A DNA stretch of 64,000 nucleotides from SIG565 sp045590755 (GTDB lineage Bacteria; Bacillota; Clostridia; Oscillospirales; Acutalibacteraceae), in assembly GCA_045590755.1 (NCBI GenBank), contig JAZNRP010000020.1, positions 8,045 through 72,044 on the forward strand, given 5' to 3'. This document shows positions 16,255 through 24,370 of this stretch, one piece after another; within the stretch, counting starts at the first letter, position 1, and the number at the start of each line of letters is the position of its first letter. Made by a program: the position numbers and the translations under genes. Under the pieces are notes generated by a model. That model did not search any database and was not told where the DNA came from. It was given only the letters and a program-made list of their open reading frames with translations.

Positions 16255-17619
16255 TTAAATACCAAGTAAAATAGTCGCCATTCCGAAATATATTACCAAA
16301 ACAATAATATCTACGGCGGTAGTAATAATCGGACTTGCCATAACCGCGGGGTCAAGGCCGATTTTGTTTGCAAAAAGCGGCAAAAAAGAACCTATACATT
16401 TTGCAACAATTACTGTCAGTAAAATCGTCAGACTTACAATTAAATTATCGATTACGGTTGCAGTGCTGCCAAACAACGCAATATCAATAAACCAAATTTT
16501 AAAGAAGTTCACAACCGCTAAAATCAAGCCGCAAAAGAATGCCACACGAGTTTCCTTCCAAATCACCTTAATTACATCTTTGAAGCTTACTTCACCTAAG
16601 GAAATCGCGCGTATAATTGTGGCAGACGATTGTCCGCCAGAATTTCCCGCCGTTCCCATAAGCATGGGAATAAAAGCGATAAGAGCAGGGAAGAGCGTAA
16701 GCTTTGTTTCGTAGCTTGAAATAATTAGGCTTGTAAAGGTCCCCGATATCATTAGTAAAATCAGCCAGGGGAAACGAACCTTAAAGGTCTCAAAAACACC
16801 TGTCTTAAAATATGTTTTATCGGTTGGCACGATAGCCGCCATTTTTGCAATATCTTCGGTGGTTTCTTCTTCAATTACCTCAAGAACATCATCAACCGTT
16901 ACAATACCAACCAAGCGTTTTTCGGTATCAACCACAGGCATTGCAAGAAGACCGTACTTGTTAAATGAATGAGCCACTTTTTCTCGGTCTTCATCGGTAG
17001 TAACAAATAGGGGATTAGCATCCATTATATCGGTGATTTTTTCATCTTTATCAGCAATAACGATGCTTCTAAGTGAAACGGTGCCTATTAAAACACGGCC
17101 TTTTTGTGTAACATAACAGGTATTAACAGTTTCTTTATCAATTCCCGTTTTTTTGATGTGATTTATTGCTTCTTCTACGGTAATGTCGCATTTTAAATCA
17201 ACAAATTCGGTAGTCATTAAACTACCTGCGCTGTCATCAGGATATTTTAATAATTCATTAATATCCTTACGCATTTCAGGGTTTGCTTGCTTTAAAATAC
17301 GCTTTACCACATTTGCAGGCATTTCTTCGATTATATCAACCGCATCATCGGCATATAATTCGCTTACAACCTGCTTTAGTTCCTTATCAGAAAAGCCTTT
17401 AATCAGGTATTCCTGTAAGTCACTGTCAATTTCTACAAAGGTGTCTGCTGCCAATTCTTTTGGCAACAGACGGAAAATTTTAAGTCTGTGTTCGGCGGGT
17501 AACTCCTCAAACAATGAAGCGATATCAACGCCATTCATAGTTAAAAGAATTTGCTTGGCTTTACCAAACTTTTTTTCTTCTACTAGATTTAAAATTTCAT
17601 CAAAAATTAAGTTTTCCAT
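16255..17619 (-). CDS. mgtE: Magnesium transporter MgtE
   Basis: MgtE is a dimeric, Mg-gated Mg2+ channel. The protein has the N-terminal superhelical domain (residues about 1-130, with the repeated EELPAEHRLKIFRLLP and EEMPANVVKRILK segments), a CBS pair (about 130-255) that senses cytoplasmic Mg, a connecting helix, and five membrane spans in the last 170 residues including the pore region with MLMGTAGNSGGQSSA. Length 454 is normal. AAGGAGG precedes the ATG. The ~158-base leader starts at a good promoter (17785-17813) and contains a small upstream ORF and alternative helices rather than a recognisable M-box, which is unusual for mgtE in Gram-positives. Confidence 0.95.
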   Translation of the reverse strand: MENLIFDEILNLVEEKKFGKAKQILLTMNGVDIASLFEELPAEHRLKIFRLLPKELAADTFVEIDSDLQEYLIKGFSDKELKQVVSELYADDAVDIIEEMPANVVKRILKQANPEMRKDINELLKYPDDSAGSLMTTEFVDLKCDITVEEAINHIKKTGIDKETVNTCYVTQKGRVLIGTVSLRSIVIADKDEKITDIMDANPLFVTTDEDREKVAHSFNKYGLLAMPVVDTEKRLVGIVTVDDVLEVIEEETTEDIAKMAAIVPTDKTYFKTGVFETFKVRFPWLILLMISGTFTSLIISSYETKLTLFPALIAFIPMLMGTAGNSGGQSSATIIRAISLGEVSFKDVIKVIWKETRVAFFCGLILAVVNFFKIWFIDIALFGSTATVIDNLIVSLTILLTVIVAKCIGSFLPLFANKIGLDPAVMASPIITTAVDIIVLVIYFGMATILLGI

Positions 17620-17673
17620 TAGTCTTTCCTCCTTCTTGAATAAAACGAATTGGAGTAAGACACATTAAGGCGT

Positions 17674-17754
17674 TTATTTGCTAGACGCAGAAAATGCGAC
17701 TAAAAAATAAAAACATCGCCCCAAAGGTGTGCCATTACCGGAATCCGCGTCCAT
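17674..17754 (-). CDS. 26-codon upstream ORF (candidate mgtE leader peptide)
   Basis: ATG at 17754 is preceded by GAGGTG (17761-17766) with a 6-base spacer, an excellent ribosome-binding site. The peptide starts MDADSGNGTPLG, then turns hydrophobic (CFYFLVAF) and ends SASSK at a TAA. The acidic, Pro-containing N-terminus recalls the MgtL leader of Salmonella (MEPDPTPLPRR...), where low Mg2+ destabilises translating ribosomes; this similarity is one of kind, not homology. Codons 2-4 (GACGCGGA, 17751-17744) can pair with codons 22-24 (TCTGCGTC, 17691-17684) as an 8-bp helix with one G-U, so translation would remodel the leader. I have not seen any evidence of expression. Confidence 0.5.
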   Translation of the reverse strand: MDADSGNGTPLGRCFYFLVAFSASSK

Positions 17755-17784
17755 AAAATTCACCTCACAAAAAACATTTCTTTC

Positions 17785-17813
17785 ATTCTAACACACAAAC
17801 TTTACAAAATCAA
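17785..17813 (-). promoter_or_regulatory. Promoter of the mgtE leader
   Basis: On the minus strand TTGATT (17813-17808) and TAGAAT (17790-17785) are 17 bases apart. The start site would be near 17778, about 24 bases before the upstream ORF. Confidence 0.65.
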
Positions 17814-17832
17814 TATATATTATATTATAATA

Positions 17833-17861
17833 TTGACAGTTTTAATAATTTATGTTAATAT
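17833..17861 (+). promoter_or_regulatory. Promoter of lysC-lysA
   Basis: TTGACA (17833-17838) and TAATAT (17856-17861) are 17 bases apart. The remaining leader to 17902 is about 35 bases, too short for a lysine riboswitch or T-box. Confidence 0.6.
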
Positions 17862-17902
17862 TTTAACCGATTAGATTTATTTTTACCTTTGGGGGTATTT
17901 TT

Positions 17903-19225
17903 ATGTTAAAAGTTTTAAAATTCGGCGGTAGTTCATTAGCGGATGCTAATCAATTTAAGAAAGTAGCCGAAATTATCAAAGCAGAGCCAGACAGAAGATA
18001 TATTGTGGCTTCCGCTCCAGGAAAGAGATTTTCTGCCGATATTAAGGTCACCGATATGCTGCTTGAGTGTTTTGAAAACTCTTATGACACAAAGGTTGCT
18101 GATGAAATTTTCAAAAAAATCCAGCAACGCTTTAACGATATAATAGGGGATTTAGGGTTGGATTTCTCTTTAGAAGAAGATTTTGCAAATATTAAGACTG
18201 CTTTGATTAACCATGCAGGTCGCGACTTTTTCGCAAGCCGCGGTGAATTCTTAAGCGCTAAGGTTCTTGCAAAATATTTAGATTACCCGTTTATCGATGC
18301 GGGTTCCTGCATTTTCTTTAATGACAACGGAACTCTTAATACTGAAAAAACAAACGAGACTATTTCCCGCATTTTGTCCCGCTATGATTATGCGGTTATA
18401 CCGGGCTTTTACGGCTCAATGCCCAACGGCACCATTAAGACCTTTTCACGCGGCGGTTCTGATATTACAGGCTCATTGGTTGCCCGTGCAGTAAATGCCG
18501 ATTTATATGAAAACTGGACCGATGTTTCAGGCTTGCTTATGGTTGACCCCAGAATTATTGAAAATCCCAAGAAGGTAACTGAAATCACCTATAGGGAATT
18601 GAGAGAATTGTCTTATATGGGTGCTACCGTTTTGCACGAAGACGCTATTTTTCCTGTTAGAATTGCTAATATTCCGATTAACATTCGTAATACTAATGAC
18701 CCAATAGACAGTGGTACTATGATTGTATCAAAGGCCGTTACCGACTCAACCGAATACACCATTACGGGTATTGCGGGTATGAAGGGCTTTACCGCAATTT
18801 ACATTGAAAAAGATATGATGAACTCTGAAGTTGGTTTTACAAGACGCGTGCTTGAAACACTTGAAGAGCATAATATCTGCTTTGAGCATTTACCGTCGGG
18901 TATTGACACAATGTCAATTGTTCTTCGTTCTGCAGATATTGCCGAATTTAAGGGTAATATCACCGCCGACATAGTAAAACGCGTAAATCCCGATTCTATT
19001 ACACTGGTTGAAAATTTAGCGCTTATTGCCGTTGTTGGCCGCGGAATGATAAATGCCGCAGGTACCGCTTCTAAAATATTCAAGGCATTGGCCGATGCTA
19101 ATATTAACATCCGTATGATTGACCAAGGCTCAAGCGAGCTTAATATCATAATCGGTGTTGTAGAAAAAGACTATAAAAACGCTATAAAAGCTATTTATAA
19201 CAAGTTTGTAGGCGGAGAGAACTAA
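17903..19225 (+). CDS. lysC: Aspartate kinase
   Basis: Aspartokinase phosphorylates aspartate, the first step to lysine, diaminopimelate, threonine and methionine. Motifs are KFGGSSLA at residues 6-13 (nucleotide binding), SRGGSDITGSLVARAV (aspartate and ATP site) and YENWTDVSGLLMVDPRII. Two ACT domains fill the last ~130 residues (GITGIAGMKGFTAIYIE region and LIAVVGRGMINAAGTASKIF region), the site of feedback control. Length 440 is normal. The gene is 2 bases from lysA, so the pair makes a diaminopimelate/lysine-directed unit. There is no lysine riboswitch, so control by lysine would be at the enzyme. Confidence 0.94.
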   Translation: MLKVLKFGGSSLADANQFKKVAEIIKAEPDRRYIVASAPGKRFSADIKVTDMLLECFENSYDTKVADEIFKKIQQRFNDIIGDLGLDFSLEEDFANIKTALINHAGRDFFASRGEFLSAKVLAKYLDYPFIDAGSCIFFNDNGTLNTEKTNETISRILSRYDYAVIPGFYGSMPNGTIKTFSRGGSDITGSLVARAVNADLYENWTDVSGLLMVDPRIIENPKKVTEITYRELRELSYMGATVLHEDAIFPVRIANIPINIRNTNDPIDSGTMIVSKAVTDSTEYTITGIAGMKGFTAIYIEKDMMNSEVGFTRRVLETLEEHNICFEHLPSGIDTMSIVLRSADIAEFKGNITADIVKRVNPDSITLVENLALIAVVGRGMINAAGTASKIFKALADANINIRMIDQGSSELNIIIGVVEKDYKNAIKAIYNKFVGGEN

Positions 19226-19227
19226 TA

Positions 19228-20523
19228 ATGATTTGTGATAACATTTCGGTAAATTCTGACGGGCATATTACATTTGCCGGTCAGGATGTTACCCGATTGG
19301 CAAAAGAATACGGTACACCGCTTTACCTTATGGATGAAGCGCGTATTAGACAAAATTGCCGTGTATATGTAAATGCAATGCGCAAAAATTTTGGAGAAAA
19401 CTTTGCAGTTTTGTATGCAAGTAAAGCAAACTCCTTTAAACGCATTTACAGCATTATCGGTGAAGAACAGTTGTATGCCGATGTAGTATCATCCGGTGAA
19501 ATTTATACTGCCCTAAAGGCAGGCTTTCCGCTTGAAAAGGCATATTTTCACTGCAATAATAAAACCGATGAAGATATCGTGTTTGCCATTAAAAACGGCA
19601 TCGGTCACTTTGTTGTTGACTGTAAGGAAGAGCTTGATGCAATTGATAATGTAGCTAAAAGCTTTGATATAAAACAAAATATTCTTTTAAGGCTCACCCC
19701 AGGTATTGACACCCACACTTATGAAGCGGTAAATACTGGTAAGGTCGATTCAAAGTTCGGCACCGCCATTGAGACAGGACAGGCTGACGAATTGGTTAAA
19801 TATGCTTTGTCGCTTGAAAATATCAATCTCTGCGGTTTTCATTGTCATATTGGTTCTATGGTGTTTGATTCCGATACATTTATTCGTGGCGCCGAAATTA
19901 TGCTCGATTTTATAAAAAGTGTTAAAGATAAGTATGACTATATTACCGAGCAGCTGGACCTTGGCGGCGGCTATGGAGTAAGATATGTTGATTCGGACCC
20001 TGCGATTGATATTGCGGCCAATATTGATGAAGTAGCCGATTATCTGAAAATTCAGTGTGAAAAGCTAAACCTAAAATTACCTAAAATTTTAATGGAGCCC
20101 GGTAGAAGTATCGTAGCTGATGCGGGGATGACTGTTTACACTGTGGGCAGTATTAAAGAAATCCCAGGTTACAAAAATTATATTTCAGTTGATGGCGGTA
20201 TGAGTGATAACCCGAGATACGCCTTGTATGAATCGGAATATACCGTTTTACACGCAAATAAGGCAACCAAGAAAGCCGATTTTAAGTGCGACCTTGTTGG
20301 CCGCTGTTGTGAAAGCGGTGACATTATTCAAAAAGATGTCCTACTGCCAAAATCTTCACGCGGTGACATAATTGCAGTTTGTACAACCGGTGCATATAAT
20401 TTTTCTATGGCTATGAATTATAACCGCATAGCGCGTCCACCAATTGTAATGCTGAAAGATGGCGTATCCTACATTGCTGTTAAAAGACAAAGCCTTGATG
20501 ATATCATTTCTGGCGATATTTAA
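19228..20523 (+). CDS. lysA: Diaminopimelate decarboxylase
   Basis: LysA converts meso-diaminopimelate to lysine. The PLP-binding lysine is in YASKANSF, the barrel has HCHIGSM and LDLGGGYGVRY (phosphate binding), and the C-terminal domain has EPGRSIVADAG, the catalytic CESGD and YNFSMAMNYN. The 431-residue length is usual. It starts 2 bases after the lysC stop, implying co-translation. The transcript ends at a very strong terminator that runs into the spoIVA start codon. Confidence 0.95.
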   Translation: MICDNISVNSDGHITFAGQDVTRLAKEYGTPLYLMDEARIRQNCRVYVNAMRKNFGENFAVLYASKANSFKRIYSIIGEEQLYADVVSSGEIYTALKAGFPLEKAYFHCNNKTDEDIVFAIKNGIGHFVVDCKEELDAIDNVAKSFDIKQNILLRLTPGIDTHTYEAVNTGKVDSKFGTAIETGQADELVKYALSLENINLCGFHCHIGSMVFDSDTFIRGAEIMLDFIKSVKDKYDYITEQLDLGGGYGVRYVDSDPAIDIAANIDEVADYLKIQCEKLNLKLPKILMEPGRSIVADAGMTVYTVGSIKEIPGYKNYISVDGGMSDNPRYALYESEYTVLHANKATKKADFKCDLVGRCCESGDIIQKDVLLPKSSRGDIIAVCTTGAYNFSMAMNYNRIARPPIVMLKDGVSYIAVKRQSLDDIISGDI

Positions 20524-20540
20524 TACTTGTGTAATAAATA

Positions 20541-20592
20541 AAATCCTTCGCACATATTCTGTAACAACGGAATATTTTGCGGAGGATTTTTT
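20541..20592 (+). terminator. Terminator of lysC-lysA that contains the spoIVA ribosome-binding site
   Basis: A 12-bp stem (20541-20552 with 20578-20589, one G-T) plus an inner 6-bp ATATTC/GAATAT stem is followed by TTTTTT (20587-20592). The 3' arm includes GGAGG (20581-20585), the Shine-Dalgarno site of spoIVA, whose ATG begins at 20593. Confidence 0.85.
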
Positions 20593-22074
20593 ATGTTAAC
20601 ACAGACAAACATATATAAAGATATTTCACAGAGAACGGGCGGCGATATTTATATCGGTGTTGTAGGTCCCGTAAGAACAGGTAAATCCACCTTTATAAAA
20701 CAGTTTATGGATAAGCTTGTTTTACCCCATATTAAGAGTAATTTTGAGCGTGACCGCGCTAATGATGAATTACCGCAATCAGCGGCAGGCAGAACAATAA
20801 TGACCACCGAGCCGAAATTTATTCCCGAAAGCGCCGTTACAATTGAAATCGATGATATGGCAAGGTTTAATGTACGGCTAATCGACTGCGTTGGGTATAT
20901 TGTACCAAGCTCCTTAGGCTACATCGAAGGCGACCAACCGCGAATGGTTTTAACGCCGTGGCACGAACAACCAATTCCTTTTAATATGGCGGCGGAAATC
21001 GGTACAAAAAAAGTAATAAATGAGCATTCCACAATAGGTCTTGTAATTACAACTGACGGCAGTATCAGTGATATTCCGCGCGAAGAATACTCAGAAGCTG
21101 AAGAACGAGTTATAAAGGAATTAAAAGATATTAATAAACCCTTTATTGTTGTCCTTAACTGTATGTACCCCGAAGCCCCTGAATCGCAAAATTTGGCGGC
21201 GGAGCTTTCCTTAAAGTACTCGGTGCCCGTTTTACCACTAAACTGTTTAGAACTCTCAGAAGACGATATTAAGAACATTTTAAGTAAAATTTTATATGAG
21301 TTTCCGATTAAAGAAATTAATATAAGTTTCCCGTTATGGATTAATTCCTTACCTACAGACCACTGGTTAAGGTCTAATCTGATTGATTCTGTAAAGCAAT
21401 ACAGTGAAAATCTTGCCAAAATCAGTGATGTCCGCTTGTTTGGTAATAATCTGCTTAATAATGAGTTTGTGGAAGATTCTTCGGTAAAATCCATTGACTT
21501 GGGTAGGGGAATGGCAAATGTAAAAATAGGAATAAATAAAAGTCTATTTTACAAGATTTTGGCCGAATCAACGGGAATTACAATTGACGGGGAAAGCGAA
21601 CTACTTGATACATTAATAGAACTTGCGAAAATTAAAAAAGAATATATGCGTTATAAAGATGCTCTTGATGAGGTTGAGGCCACTGGCTACGGTATAGTTA
21701 TGCCTACAATTGATGAACTTTCTCTTGAAGAGCCTGAAATTATGCGACAGGGGGGACGCTACGGCGTTCGTCTGCGTGCGTCTGCACCGTCAATTCATAT
21801 GATGAAGGCAAATATTACTACCGAAGTCAGCCCAATTGTCGGCAGTGAAAAACAAAGTGAAGATTTAATAATGTATCTTCTTAGCGAATTTGAAGAAAAT
21901 CCCGTTAAAATCTGGGATTCTAATATATTCGGTAAATCACTGCACGAGCTTGTAAACGAAGGATTACATACAAAGCTTGCCCATATGCCAGGAGACGCCA
22001 GAATGCGTTTACAAGAAACTCTTGAAAGGGTTATTAACGAAGGCTGTAACGGTCTTGTTTGCATAATTCTATAA
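20593..22074 (+). CDS. spoIVA: Stage IV sporulation protein A, coat morphogenetic ATPase
   Basis: SpoIVA polymerises on the outer forespore membrane with ATP hydrolysis and forms the base layer of the spore coat. The Walker A motif GPVRTGKS lies at residues 25-32, with the switch/Walker B region RLIDCVGY further on. The middle and C-terminal regions (including GVRLRASAPSIHMMKANI and the ending NEGCNGLVCIIL) match the family, and 493 residues is the standard length. The Shine-Dalgarno site GGAGG is inside the preceding terminator. In Bacillus the gene is read by sigma-E, whose gene is 5 kb upstream here. No convincing sigma-E promoter was found in the 70 bases before it. Confidence 0.97.
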   Translation: MLTQTNIYKDISQRTGGDIYIGVVGPVRTGKSTFIKQFMDKLVLPHIKSNFERDRANDELPQSAAGRTIMTTEPKFIPESAVTIEIDDMARFNVRLIDCVGYIVPSSLGYIEGDQPRMVLTPWHEQPIPFNMAAEIGTKKVINEHSTIGLVITTDGSISDIPREEYSEAEERVIKELKDINKPFIVVLNCMYPEAPESQNLAAELSLKYSVPVLPLNCLELSEDDIKNILSKILYEFPIKEINISFPLWINSLPTDHWLRSNLIDSVKQYSENLAKISDVRLFGNNLLNNEFVEDSSVKSIDLGRGMANVKIGINKSLFYKILAESTGITIDGESELLDTLIELAKIKKEYMRYKDALDEVEATGYGIVMPTIDELSLEEPEIMRQGGRYGVRLRASAPSIHMMKANITTEVSPIVGSEKQSEDLIMYLLSEFEENPVKIWDSNIFGKSLHELVNEGLHTKLAHMPGDARMRLQETLERVINEGCNGLVCIIL

Positions 22075-22077
22075 AAT

Positions 22078-22106
22078 AAGAAAAGCCGCTTATTGCGGCT
22101 TTTCTT
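22078..22106. terminator. Bidirectional terminator between spoIVA and the recombinase gene
   Basis: AAGAAAAGCCGC / GCGGCTTTTCTT, 12-bp stem with a 5-base loop, lies between two converging genes and overlaps the end of the minus-strand one. Confidence 0.88.
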
Positions 22107-23094
22107 CGTTATTTTTAGTGTTTTTTACATTTGCTAACGGGTTTGCATTAATTGCAGACTGTATCTGCTTATTAGCAACATGAGTATATATCTGTGTAGT
22201 TCCTAAATTTGCGTGTCCTAAGATTTCTTTTAATACACGAATATCAACATCGCCTTCCTGATACATAAGCGTAGCGGCAGTGTGACGCAATTTATGGGTT
22301 GAATAACCCATATTAGCAAGACCTGCCTTATCAAGATAGGCTTTAACAAGGTGTTGAACTGTTTTATTACTAATACGGCGCTTGTTTCGGCTAATAAACA
22401 GTGCATTTCGGTCATTATACACAATTCCGTCATTAGGGCGGACCTTTAAATAATCGTTTATAGCGTTTAAACAAGCAGAATTCAAGTAAACAAGGCGTTC
22501 TTTGTTACCTTTACCGGTAATTACTAAGCTGCCGTCAGCCTTAATATCGGTAACATTTAAGGAAACAAGCTCAGATAAACGCATTCCGCAGTTTAAAAAT
22601 AGGGTTAAAATGCAGTAATCTCGAGCCTGATTCTCACCCGTTACTGAATTTAGTAATTTTAGGGAATCGTCTAAACTAAGGTGTTTTGGAAGAGACTGTT
22701 TAACTTTTGGCGACTCCAGCATTTCAGCAGGGTTGACATCAAGCAAATGTTCCTGAACAGTTAAATATTTAAAGAAAATTCTAAGAGTTGAAATCTTGCG
22801 TGCGCGCGTGGCGGCATTATTAGAGCGTTCATTTTTACAGTATATAATAAATGAATATAAATCTGTTAATGTGATACTTTTAAGCAAATCTACATCAATT
22901 ACAGAAATATCAATTTTCTCAAACTCGATTACAGACGATACAAGACCGCGCGACAATATAATGTATCGAAAGAAGGTCTGCAAATCAAAAAAATATTCTT
23001 CAACAGTTTTCGAGGATTTTCCTTTAACAGTTTCATTATACATTAAAAAGTTTCTTATAATTGGTGGAGACGATAAAAGTAATTCGTGTTTCAA
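22090..23094 (-). CDS. Tyrosine recombinase, XerC/XerD type
   Basis: This enzyme has an N-terminal SAM-like core-binding domain (residues about 10-135) and a C-terminal catalytic domain with the six active-site residues in context: Arg in CGMRLSEL, Lys in GKGNKER, His-x-x-Arg in THKLRHTAA, His in LGHAN and Tyr in TQIYTHV. Length 334 is longer than XerC/D (about 300), mainly at the N-terminus and a polar C-terminal tail. A second Xer gene lies at 52.5 kb, so the two may form the XerCD pair, or this one may be a dedicated integrase-like protein. A TTG start at 23094 is preferred over 23103, since TTAGGAG is then 9 bases away. Confidence 0.9.
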   Translation of the reverse strand: MKHELLLSSPPIIRNFLMYNETVKGKSSKTVEEYFFDLQTFFRYIILSRGLVSSVIEFEKIDISVIDVDLLKSITLTDLYSFIIYCKNERSNNAATRARKISTLRIFFKYLTVQEHLLDVNPAEMLESPKVKQSLPKHLSLDDSLKLLNSVTGENQARDYCILTLFLNCGMRLSELVSLNVTDIKADGSLVITGKGNKERLVYLNSACLNAINDYLKVRPNDGIVYNDRNALFISRNKRRISNKTVQHLVKAYLDKAGLANMGYSTHKLRHTAATLMYQEGDVDIRVLKEILGHANLGTTQIYTHVANKQIQSAINANPLANVKNTKNNEEKPQ

Positions 23095-23126
23095 AAAAAA
23101 CAACTCCTAATAAAGTTTACAATAAT

Positions 23127-23155
23127 ATTATAAATAACAAAAAATATTAAGTCAA
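23127..23155 (-). promoter_or_regulatory. Promoter of the recombinase gene
   Basis: On the minus strand TTGACT (23155-23150) and TATAAT (23132-23127) are 17 bases apart. Confidence 0.8.
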
Positions 23156-23159
23156 TAAA

Positions 23160-23344
23160 AATAAGCAAAAGATACTATCGATAGCGCAAAACACCAAAAA
23201 AGGTCCCCAAAAGCCAAAATAGCCTATAAACACCCTAAAACCGCCACCCTAAATTATACAAAATATTCATTTTGTATAATTGGTAATTATTTTTTATAGG
23301 TTAAAAAATATGGTGCACTTCTGCTCCCCATTTAAATTTATAGT
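23160..23344. other. Non-coding region with palindromes and a G-poor repeat
   Basis: No credible gene is seen. It holds the palindrome CTATCGATAG (23175-23184), a ~55-base plus-strand tract with almost no G that includes CACCCTAAA twice at a 14-base interval, and a perfect 13-bp inverted repeat (23252-23264 and 23269-23281, AATTATACAAAAT with loop ATTC). The rest is AT-rich. Confidence 0.6.
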
Positions 23345-23374
23345 AAAAACAGCGGTACTGTGACCGCTGTTTTT
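23345..23374 (-). terminator. Terminator of the nucleoside transporter operon
   Basis: AAAAACAGCGGT / ACCGCTGTTTTT, a 12-bp stem with a 6-base loop, lies 10 bases after the last stop codon of the operon. Confidence 0.9.
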
Positions 23375-23383
23375 ATATTTTAA

Positions 23384-24370
23384 TTATCTTTCTTCTCTGA
23401 AATATGTTGTTCCAAGGCTTTCCGGTGGCTGGGTTTCGCGTTTCTTGCGCATACTTGTAATTGCAAGTACTATAATTGTAACAACATACGGTAACAGTTC
23501 CAACAACTGCAATGTTTTAGGTGCAATATTCGGTAACGAAATCGGTATTACATACAATGCGCCGAATGCAACCGAACCAACAAACGCCAATACCGGACGC
23601 CATATAGCAAATATAACAAGTGCAACCGCTAACCAACCAAACTGTTCTACTGCATCCTTATTCCAACCGCCTGAAAGGTATTGCATAACAAAATGCAAAC
23701 CACCAAGTCCCGAAATAACACCGCCAAGACAAGTTGACACATATTTATAACGGTTTACATTAATACCTGCGGCATCTGCAGTGGCAGGATTCTCCCCTAC
23801 TGCCCTTAAATTAAGACCCGTGCGAGTGCGGGAGATAACAAAAGAGACGATTATGGCAATAATAATCGCCAAATAGGTCATAAAACCGGATGATAAGAAC
23901 GCTTCGCTTATAAAACCAAGATTTTCAGCGAAAGGAAGCTTTGTCTGATAAAGCGTAGATATTTCCGGAAAAGCAGAAATACCGGTACTGCCTTCGGCCT
24001 TATTATTTATAATACCGCCGACAAAATTACTAAGACCGACACCAAAAGTGGTCAGTGCAAGGCCTGTAACATTCTGATTCGCCTTAAGGGTTATTGTCAA
24101 AAAGCAAAAGATTAAAGCTGTAAGTAATGAACCTAAAATTGTTGCTAAAAGCGTAATAAGAATTGCCAGCATAGGATTTATAGTTTCCACTGCATTAGTG
24201 TAAAAATAAGCACCAGCAACAGCGCATACGCCACCAACCGACATAATACCCGGTGTACCCAAGTTAAGATTACCCGATTTTTCGGTAATAATCTCACCTG
24301 TAGCACCAAAAAGCAAGGTTGAACTATAACTCAGGGTTTGAGAAATAAGATTAGAAATTAAACTAAACAT
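23384..24370 (-). CDS. nupQ: Nucleoside ABC transporter permease (NupQ/YufQ type)
   Basis: The 328-residue protein has 8-10 hydrophobic spans and the BPD_transp_2 layout of BMP-family nucleoside and branched-chain amino acid permeases. Characteristic segments are FGATGEIITEKSGNLNLGTPGIMSVGG-like N-terminal sequence and RTGLNLRAVGENPATADAAGINV, the coupling loop that contacts the ATPase. It is the second of two permeases; its start overlaps the stop of the first by one base. With the ATPase and BMP lipoprotein upstream, it should import purine nucleosides. Confidence 0.92.
   Translation of the reverse strand: MFSLISNLISQTLSYSSTLLFGATGEIITEKSGNLNLGTPGIMSVGGVCAVAGAYFYTNAVETINPMLAILITLLATILGSLLTALIFCFLTITLKANQNVTGLALTTFGVGLSNFVGGIINNKAEGSTGISAFPEISTLYQTKLPFAENLGFISEAFLSSGFMTYLAIIIAIIVSFVISRTRTGLNLRAVGENPATADAAGINVNRYKYVSTCLGGVISGLGGLHFVMQYLSGGWNKDAVEQFGWLAVALVIFAIWRPVLAFVGSVAFGALYVIPISLPNIAPKTLQLLELLPYVVTIIVLAITSMRKKRETQPPESLGTTYFREER

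Noticed and set aside
17620..17780. M-box magnesium riboswitch before mgtE
   Set aside because: The conserved core sequences of the M-box are not visible; a well-formed upstream ORF explains the region better.
17862..17902. Lysine riboswitch or T-box before lysC
   Set aside because: The leader after the promoter is about 35 bases, too short for either.
20531..20592. Sigma-E promoter of spoIVA using CATATT at 20553-20558
   Set aside because: CATATT could serve as part of a -35 or -10, but neither reading has a convincing partner element at the right distance.
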